A stretch of DNA of 8,736 nucleotides, from contig DAOWCW010000029.1 of assembly GCA_030639395.1 (NCBI GenBank), forward strand, positions 1 to 8,736. The letters are read 5' to 3'. Positions 5,310 to 8,736 of this stretch are shown here, piece by piece (the stretch's first letter is position 1; the number at the start of each line of letters is the position of its first letter). This DNA comes from an archaeon (GTDB taxonomy: Archaea > Nanoarchaeota > Nanoarchaeia > Pacearchaeales > GW2011-AR1). Under the pieces are notes generated by a model. The model did not search any database, was not told the origin of the DNA, and saw nothing but the letters and a program-made list of their open reading frames with translations. The translations under genes and the position numbers were made by a program.

Positions 5310-6986
5310 ATGGAAGAAAAATTGATCGTTGAATCGCTGTCGCCTATGGAGCGGAGCGTTTTGCCTAAATTGGGGAAGGAAGATTTGAGCGTTGAGGTTG
5401 TCAGTAAGAAGAGTGGCTTGGATAAAACTACGGTTTTAAGAGCGGTTGGACTACTAGAACGAAAGGGCTTAGTTGAAATTGAGAGCAATGAGGTAAAGCG
5501 AGTTGATTTAGGAATTTTGGGGATTAATTATTTGAGGAAGGAATTGCCAGAGAGGGTTTTGTTGAATAAGCTGACTGAAAAGGGTGTTGTCCCGATTGGA
5601 GAGATTAGGAATGTTTGTGGTTTGAATGAGAATGAGGCGAAGGTTGCTTTGGGTGTTTTGAAGAAGAAGGCTTTGGTTGAGATTGTTGGGGGAAAGTTGA
5701 AGTTGGTAGCTGGCGGGAGTGGGATTGCTAAGAAAATGATTGAGGAGATTTTTATGGAGAAGTTGCCTTTAGACTTGGATGATTTAACACGTAATAGTGT
5801 ACCCTCTAAAATGGGCACTGGTGTGCCGTCTTCATCGGGCGCACGTAATAGTGTACCCTCTAAAATGGGCACTGGTGTGCCGTCTTCATCGGGCAAGGGT
5901 TTGGATGTTTTGGCTTTTGAGAATTTGAAGAAGAGAAAAGATATTGTTGAGATCGTTGAAGGGAAAGTTGTGAATGTGAGGTTGACAGATTTGGGAGTGA
6001 AAGTTGCTAAGATGGATTTGAATATTGAAATGTTGGAGGCGTTGACTCCGAAGATGTTGAAGGGAACGAGTTGGAAAGGGAAGAAGTTTAGGCGGTATGA
6101 TTTGAATGCTCCTGTGCCTAGGCTTTATGGTGGAAAAAGGCATTTTGTGAACCAGGCTACGGATTATGCTAAGTCGATTTGGTTGGAGATGGGATTTAAG
6201 GAGATGAAGGGGGATATGGTTGAGAGTGGGTTTTGGGTTTTTGATAGTTTGTTTACGGCACAGGATCATCCGGTTCGTGAGATGCAGGATACTTTTTATA
6301 TTAAAGATGTAAAAAGTTCGGGAGTCGGTGGTCGGGAGTCGGTGGTCGGGAAGGTTTTGGAGAGTGTGAAAAAGGCTCATGAAGGTGGAGTTGATAGTTC
6401 GAAGGGTTGGCAATATGAGTGGGACGAGGAAGATGCGAAGAAGGTTTTACTTAGGACGCATACGACTTGCTTGTCGGCGAGGAAGTTAATGGAGATTGGG
6501 AAGGAACTTGCCAGTCGGAAGTCGGAAGTCGGAAGTCGGAAGCAAAGCTATAAGTTTTTTGCCTTGGGGAAGTGTTTTAGAAATGAGACTGTGGATTGGT
6601 CGCATGGATTTGAGTTTAATCAGACTGAGGGGATTGTTGTTGATGAGGATGCGAATTTTGTGCAGTTGCTTGGTTATTTGAAGCAGTTTTTTGGGAAAAT
6701 GGGTTATGATAAATTGAGATGGAGGCCTGCTTATTTTGCGTATACCGAGCCTTCGTTGGAGATTGATGTTTGGCATGAGGGGAAGCAGAAGTGGTTGGAG
6801 CTTGGTGGGGCTGGGATGTTTCGGCCCGAGGTGACGATTCCGATGTTTGGTCGGCATGTTCCGGTGTTGGCTTGGGGACCTGGGTTTGATAGGATGATTA
6901 TGGAGTTTTTTGGGATTGATGATTTACGGGAGATGTATAAGAATGATATTGGTAAATTGCGAGAGATGAGGTTTTGGAGGAAGTGA
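5310..6986 (+). CDS. pheS: Phenylalanyl-tRNA synthetase alpha subunit, with repeat insertions
   Basis: The 558-residue alpha chain of cytosolic PheRS, which charges tRNA-Phe as an alpha2-beta2 enzyme. Residues 1-235 form the archaeal/eukaryotic N-terminal winged-helix region. The class II catalytic core follows: LTPKML (245-250), the FTAQDHPVREMQDTFY region (315-330), THTTCLSAR (383-391), motif 2 FRNETVDWSHGFEFNQTEGIVV (starting 423), EPSLEIDVW (480-488) and motif 3 GAGMFRPEVTIP to WGPGFDRMIMEFFG (500-535). The ATG at 5310 is chosen because LSPMERSVLPKL follows as in homologues and an SD TAAGGA (5296-5301) precedes it. An upstream in-frame TTG at 5253 only adds translated repeat sequence. Three tracts look inserted but keep the frame: residues 161-196 (two 18-residue units), 337-347, and about 402-412. 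They lie between domains or in loops, so activity is plausibly kept. The family is usually near 500 residues. The stop TGA overlaps the next ATG. Confidence 0.96.
   Translation: MEEKLIVESLSPMERSVLPKLGKEDLSVEVVSKKSGLDKTTVLRAVGLLERKGLVEIESNEVKRVDLGILGINYLRKELPERVLLNKLTEKGVVPIGEIRNVCGLNENEAKVALGVLKKKALVEIVGGKLKLVAGGSGIAKKMIEEIFMEKLPLDLDDLTRNSVPSKMGTGVPSSSGARNSVPSKMGTGVPSSSGKGLDVLAFENLKKRKDIVEIVEGKVVNVRLTDLGVKVAKMDLNIEMLEALTPKMLKGTSWKGKKFRRYDLNAPVPRLYGGKRHFVNQATDYAKSIWLEMGFKEMKGDMVESGFWVFDSLFTAQDHPVREMQDTFYIKDVKSSGVGGRESVVGKVLESVKKAHEGGVDSSKGWQYEWDEEDAKKVLLRTHTTCLSARKLMEIGKELASRKSEVGSRKQSYKFFALGKCFRNETVDWSHGFEFNQTEGIVVDEDANFVQLLGYLKQFFGKMGYDKLRWRPAYFAYTEPSLEIDVWHEGKQKWLELGGAGMFRPEVTIPMFGRHVPVLAWGPGFDRMIMEFFGIDDLREMYKNDIGKLREMRFWRK
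5788..5894 (+). repeat. Two identical tandem copies of a 54-bp unit inside pheS
   Basis: Bases 5788-5840 and 5842-5894 are identical over 53 bp with a 54-bp period, so the insertion keeps frame. Each unit encodes RNSVPSKMGTGVPSSSG plus one residue (PheS residues 161-196), a Ser/Gly/Pro-rich linker unlike synthetase sequence. Each unit contains dyads: GTGTACCC with GGGCAC, GGCAC with GTGCC around TGGT, and GTGTGCC with GGCGCAC (one G-T pair). Perfect identity suggests a recent duplication. The element is inserted between the last two winged-helix segments of the N-terminal region. Confidence 0.85.
6323..6350 (+). repeat. Four RGTCGGN heptamers in pheS (array 1)
   Basis: AGTCGGT and GGTCGGG alternate twice, giving four heptamers in 28 bases. 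They encode part of the tract SSGVGGRESVVG (residues 336-347), which sits between the FYIKD segment and the helix before the catalytic core and looks foreign to PheS. The heptamer core is the same as in the array at 6513-6540. Confidence 0.75.
6513..6540 (+). repeat. Four AGTCGGA heptamers in pheS (array 2)
   Basis: Four exact copies of AGTCGGA in 28 bases encode SRKSEVGSRK (402-411). They are inserted between the THTTCLSARKLMEIG helix and FFALGKCFRNE (motif 2), where homologues usually have a short linker. The unit length of 7 is not a multiple of three, so gain or loss of one unit would break pheS. Confidence 0.8.
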
Positions 6987-7873
6987 TGGCGAAGAAAGTT
7001 TATTTTGTTCATGGATGGGGGGATGGTCTTGATGAGGTGAGTTGGCTTCCTTGGTTGAGGAGTGAATGTGAAAGTAGGGGGATTAAGCTTGTGGCTTTTG
7101 AGATGCCACATAGTGATGAGCCGAAGATAGATGAATGGGTTGGGTTTTTGCAGGAACATATAAAGGAATTGGATGAGGAAACTTTTTTTGTTGGGCATAG
7201 TATTGGGTGTCAGGCGATTTTGAGATATCTTGAAGATTTGCCTGAGGATAAGAAAGTTGGTGGATGTGTTTTTGTGGCGGGTTGGTTTAATTTGTTGGAT
7301 AGTGCTTATGAAGAAAAGGGGGAGAAGGATATTGCTAAGCCGTGGATTGAGTCTTCTATTGATTTTGAGAAAGTTAAAACTCATACTAATAACTTTGTTG
7401 GGATTTTTTCTGATGATGATGACTGTGTTCCTTTGAGTGATGCTGAGTTGTTTAAGAAAAGGTTGGGTGCGAAGATAATTGTTAAGAATAATGAGGGGCA
7501 TTTTGATGATTCGAAGAAGATAGAAGAGATAATGGGGGGGTTGGAGAAAGTGATGGCGATAGATTATATGCAAAAGGAAGTTGATAAGATGATTCAGAAA
7601 TATGGTGGATATTGGAAGCCACTTTCCATGATGGCTAGGATAACTGAAGAAGTTGGAGAATTGGCGCGGGCTATGAATATTAAACATGGGGATAAACGGA
7701 GCAAGGGGGATGGTGATGGGCGTGATATCGAAAAGGAGTTGGCTGATGTTTTGTTTACTACGCTTGCCATTGCTAATGCTGAGGACGTGAATTTGGAAAA
7801 GGTTTTTATGGAGAAGTTAGGCTTAGATTATGAGAAAATGAAGGGGGTATATGATGACAATACTGACAGTTGA
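6986..7873 (+). CDS. RBBP9/YdeN-like serine hydrolase fused to a MazG-type NTP pyrophosphohydrolase
   Basis: A 295-residue two-domain protein. Residues 1-185 are a small alpha/beta hydrolase of the RBBP9/YdeN type: VYFVHGWGDG (5-14), nucleophile elbow VGHSIGCQAI (69-78, Ser72), the acid loop SDDDDCVPLS (142-151) and EGHFDD (170-175, His172). Its substrate is unknown. Residues 190-295 are an all-alpha MazG-like domain with the metal-binding EEVGELAR (221-228) and KELADVL (250-256) motifs. Such enzymes hydrolyse NTPs or modified nucleotides. Each part has the length of its stand-alone family. The ATG at 6986 overlaps the pheS stop (TGATG), with SD GGAGG at 6976-6980. Met190 has its own SD-like GGAG (7543-7546), and a G7 tract lies just before, so this may be two coupled genes joined by a single-base change, or read both ways. 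The 3' end overlaps a pheT start codon at 7854. Confidence 0.88.
   Translation: MAKKVYFVHGWGDGLDEVSWLPWLRSECESRGIKLVAFEMPHSDEPKIDEWVGFLQEHIKELDEETFFVGHSIGCQAILRYLEDLPEDKKVGGCVFVAGWFNLLDSAYEEKGEKDIAKPWIESSIDFEKVKTHTNNFVGIFSDDDDCVPLSDAELFKKRLGAKIIVKNNEGHFDDSKKIEEIMGGLEKVMAIDYMQKEVDKMIQKYGGYWKPLSMMARITEEVGELARAMNIKHGDKRSKGDGDGRDIEKELADVLFTTLAIANAEDVNLEKVFMEKLGLDYEKMKGVYDDNTDS
7534..7555 (+). promoter_or_regulatory. G7 tract, internal SD and ATG at the hydrolase/MazG junction
   Basis: Seven G residues (7534-7540) are followed by GGAG (7543-7546) and an in-frame ATG (7553-7555). The stretch TTGGAGAAAGTGATGGCGA differs in one base from the pheS/hydrolase junction TTGGAGGAAGTGATGGCGA. With six G residues the hydrolase would end ...MGGWRK at the TGA at 7551-7553, overlapping the MazG ATG by one base, exactly as the upstream gene pair does. 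Confidence 0.6.
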
Positions 7874-7919
7874 TAGGAAGGAGTTTGAGAAGCGGGTTGG
7901 GAAGATTTTGAAAAGATGA
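7854..7919 (+). pseudogene. pheT: Truncated 5' remnant of pheT (first copy)
   Basis: An ATG at 7854 opens a 21-codon frame, MTILTVDRKEFEKRVGK followed by ILKR and TGA (7917-7919). The first 17 residues match the N-terminus of the downstream PheT copy (MTILTVNRREFEKRVGK) except at two positions; at DNA level 47 of 51 bases agree. It overlaps the end of the MazG gene by 20 nt, the spacing expected of the ancestral pheS-hydrolase-mazG-pheT operon. It was probably the original pheT start and lost its body to the downstream copy. Confidence 0.75.
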
Positions 7920-7950
7920 AGGGAATTTGTGTTAAGAATGAAAATTAATA

Positions 7951-8217
7951 TTATTTGTATATCTTGTCGTGGTGGTCAAAATATTCGAAAGAAATAAAAT
8001 TATTGGTTTTATTATAACTAAATATCAGCACGAAATGTCCGACGTGAACTCGTTTTGATTCTTTCATGTTGTGCCTGAGGTTTTTGTAGTGTTCTACTGT
8101 GTAACAATTTGCAACTTCTTCTATTTTCTTTAGAAGTTGTTTGTATAGTTTTTTGTTTTTTTTATGAAGTTTTTTTAGAATCTTTTCTAGTTCGGGTTTG
8201 ATTTCGAATTTCCTCAT
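7951..8217 (-). CDS. relE: RelE-family toxin (mRNA interferase)
   Basis: An 88-residue, very basic protein of the archaeal RelE type. In order it has the N-terminal strand KFEIKPELEKILKKL (3-17), a Lys-rich pair of helices, then EHYKNLRHNMKESKRVHVGHFVLIFSY (42-68). In this family that stretch holds the 'LR..lkg.krvhig.fvliy' core and its RNA-binding and catalytic basic residues. It ends with ISFEYFDHHDKIYK (75-88), the typical archaeal RelE finish. Toxins of this family cleave ribosome-bound mRNA. The ATG at 8217 lies one base after the antitoxin's TAA, so the pair is one operon with translational coupling. Core residues look intact. It is on the opposite strand to the operon it interrupts, and only short T-runs follow its stop. 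Confidence 0.87.
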   Translation of the reverse strand: MRKFEIKPELEKILKKLHKKNKKLYKQLLKKIEEVANCYTVEHYKNLRHNMKESKRVHVGHFVLIFSYNKTNNFISFEYFDHHDKIYK

Positions 8218-8218
8218 T

Positions 8219-8458
8219 TTAGCCTTCTATGGACTTTCTTAAATCTTGGATGCTATTGAATTTAGAACCTTTTTGTTTTTTTATTGATTTTAATTTTACA
8301 AGGAAGTTGTCTCTTATTTCTGGTTCTAAGAAGGAGTCGGCGTATATATTGATTATTAATTCTATTGCTTGGGATTTGTTTTTTAATGTGTTTTGAGCTT
8401 TTACTATATTTAGGATTCTGTCTTGTTTTTCGCCTATGTTTATTACTCCTTGTACCAT
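8219..8458 (-). CDS. DUF2683-type antitoxin (probable ribbon-helix-helix)
   Basis: A 79-residue protein matching, from memory, the archaeal DUF2683 family that accompanies RelE. The N-terminal strand and two helices (VQGVINIGEKQDRILNIV, 2-19, then LKNKSQAIELIINIYAD, 25-41) resemble the DNA-binding half of RHH-type antitoxins. The C-terminal half, LEPEIRDNF to FNSIQDLRKSIEG (44-79), is the likely toxin-binding part, with the family's 'FnSieeLrk.I' ending. It is the first gene of the cassette. Just upstream lie three 7-bp repeats at 10-bp spacing, a likely autoregulatory operator. The start at 8458 is the only one placing the family's MVQxxIxI start at the N-terminus. Confidence 0.83.
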   Translation of the reverse strand: MVQGVINIGEKQDRILNIVKAQNTLKNKSQAIELIINIYADSFLEPEIRDNFLVKLKSIKKQKGSKFNSIQDLRKSIEG

Positions 8459-8484
8459 GTTATGAAATGTAATGGATTGTAATG
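8458..8484. promoter_or_regulatory. Candidate antitoxin operator: three 7-bp repeats at 10-bp spacing
   Basis: On the + strand TGTTATG (8458-8464), TGTAATG (8468-8474) and TGTAATG (8478-8484) recur at exact 10-bp spacing, one helical turn. They lie between the antitoxin ATG and its TATA-like box. RHH repressors bind such phased short repeats as neighbouring dimers on one DNA face. Occupancy would cover the expected start site of the TA operon. Confidence 0.55.
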
Positions 8485-8510
8485 TTTTTAAGTTTTGCTA
8501 TATTTTAAAA
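8485..8510. promoter_or_regulatory. Divergent TATA boxes for the TA operon (-) and for pheT (+)
   Basis: On the - strand CTTAAAAA (8485-8492) lies about 30 bases before the antitoxin ATG. On the + strand TATATTTTAAAA (8499-8510) is centred about 28 bases before the pheT ATG at 8533. No SD precedes that ATG, so a leaderless pheT transcript is likely. The boxes are 6 bp apart, so the two promoters may compete. Confidence 0.5.
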
Positions 8511-8532
8511 AGTCTGTTGATTATTTTGGATT

Positions 8533-8736
8533 ATGACAATATTAACAGTTAATAGGAGGGAGTTTGAGAAGCGGGTTGGGAAGGTGACGGCTGAGTTGGA
8601 GAAGAAGATTACTGATATGGGGACGCCAAGTGGCTTCGAGCCACAGGTATTAGGTGGTAGGTCGCTATCGCTTGTTGGCGGTAGGTCTAGTATTGCGCGG
8701 TTTTTCCGCGCGACTTGGAGGAAGAGAAGATGGCAA
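8533..8736 (+). CDS. pheT: Phenylalanyl-tRNA synthetase beta subunit, N-terminal part (runs off window; possibly frameshifted)
   Basis: An ATG at 8533 begins a frame open to the window end (68 codons). Its first 32 residues, MTILTVNRREFEKRVGK then VTAELEKKITDMGTP, fit the archaeal PheT N-terminus (strand 'xxVNrkdLeklIG', helix, then 'MGtPVE'). PheT supplies the tRNA-binding and editing half of the enzyme. After CCA (8626-8628) the frame enters the hairpin repeat copy C and reads SGFEPQVLGGRSLSLVGG and onward to ATWRKRRWQ, which does not look like PheT. In the frame starting at 8712 the last bases read DLEEEKMA, which suits the expected acidic segment before 'EVFPNRPD'. The gene may therefore be frameshifted by the repeat or by a missing base. 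The upstream neighbour is a divergent TA cassette; the promoter at 8499-8510 probably drives it. Confidence 0.75.
   Translation, partial: MTILTVNRREFEKRVGKVTAELEKKITDMGTPSGFEPQVLGGRSLSLVGGRSSIARFFRATWRKRRWQ
8630..8711 (+). repeat. Double-hairpin dispersed repeat, copy C, inside pheT
   Basis: This 82-nt segment starts with a perfect 6-bp hairpin, GTGGCT (8630-8635) with AGCCAC (8639-8644) around TCG. It continues with GTATTAGG, two GGYGGTAGGTC segments around CGCTATCGCTTG, then TAGTATTGCGC. It ends in a perfect 6-bp hairpin, GCGCGG (8695-8700) with CCGCGC (8706-8711) around T5. The linker and last hairpin match copy B, and the TAGTRTTGCGC stretch matches copy A. Confidence 0.55.

Larger units (their letters stand above)
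7854..8583 (+). repeat. 51-bp direct repeats of the pheT 5' end flanking a TA cassette
   Basis: Bases 7854-7904 and 8533-8583 match at 47 of 51 positions, 679 bp apart. Between them lies an oppositely oriented toxin-antitoxin pair. The differences are CTG/TTA, GAT/AAT and AAG/AGG. No transposase, integrase or terminal inverted repeat is visible in the segment. Confidence 0.75.

Noticed and set aside
5788..5894. CRISPR-like array
   Set aside because: There are only two adjacent units with no spacer between them, they are in frame within pheS, and no cas genes are present.
6513..6540. Phase-variable heptamer switch in pheS
   Set aside because: A change of one unit would frameshift an essential synthetase, so switching would be lethal unless another pheS exists. 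It is kept only as a repeat.
6731..7687. A long - strand open frame opposite the 3' end of pheS and the hydrolase
   Set aside because: It is rich in Ile, Asn, Pro, His and Ser with no family resemblance, and both + strand genes beneath it have clear conserved motifs. It is an artefact of the G/T-rich sense strand.
7920..7950. Continuation of the first pheT copy by frameshift
   Set aside because: None of the three + strand frames after 7904 resembles PheT, so the copy is a true truncation rather than a simple frameshift.
8149..8178. T-rich runs on the + strand within the toxin region
   Set aside because: They are the complement of poly-Lys codons in the RelE toxin; a terminator role for the upstream operon is possible but unsupported.

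Overview
The window looks like a piece of an archaeal chromosome, most likely a small-genome (DPANN-type, Woesearchaeota/Pacearchaeota-like) lineage. The evidence is an Rpp30-type RNase P protein, an archaeal/eukaryotic-type PheRS alpha subunit with an N-terminal winged-helix region, an archaeal DUF2683/RelE toxin-antitoxin pair, and TATA boxes about 26 nt upstream of several start codons, which implies leaderless or near-leaderless mRNAs. The lineage is inferred; no rRNA is present. The + strand is rich in G and T whichever strand is coding, so + strand genes use TTG/GTT/GGG-type codons and - strand genes use CTA/ATA/CCC/ACA-type codons.

Layout. (1) 3-1178, + strand: a tightly packed run of a small winged-helix protein, a RelE/ParE-fold toxin-like protein and RNase P component 3, with no bases between stop and start codons. 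(2) 1203-4771: two divergent CPA2 (KefB-type) monovalent cation/proton antiporters, each with a C-terminal TrkA-N/RCK domain, fired from a shared 113-bp promoter region. (3) 4772-5309: a mostly non-coding stretch holding two copies of a roughly 80-nt double-hairpin repeat and one small - strand hypothetical gene. (4) 5310-8736: a phenylalanyl-tRNA synthetase operon. pheS is followed by an RBBP9-like serine hydrolase fused to a MazG-type nucleotide pyrophosphohydrolase, then by the start of pheT, which runs off the window.

The PheRS operon is the unusual part. pheS carries three in-frame repeat insertions: a 54-bp unit present twice, and two separate arrays of four RGTCGGN heptamers. The hydrolase/MazG fusion sits just after a G7 tract and just before an internal Shine-Dalgarno plus ATG that nearly duplicates the pheS/hydrolase junction. 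The 5' end of pheT occurs twice: a 21-codon remnant overlaps the end of the MazG gene, and the second copy lies 679 bp downstream. Between them sits an opposite-strand RelE/DUF2683 toxin-antitoxin cassette with a three-repeat, 10-bp-period candidate operator. The downstream pheT copy is interrupted by another copy of the double-hairpin repeat, after which PheT-like sequence seems to resume in a different frame. I read this as an essential translation operon that has absorbed a TA cassette, carrying a replacement pheT 5' end, and several small palindromic or tandem repeats.
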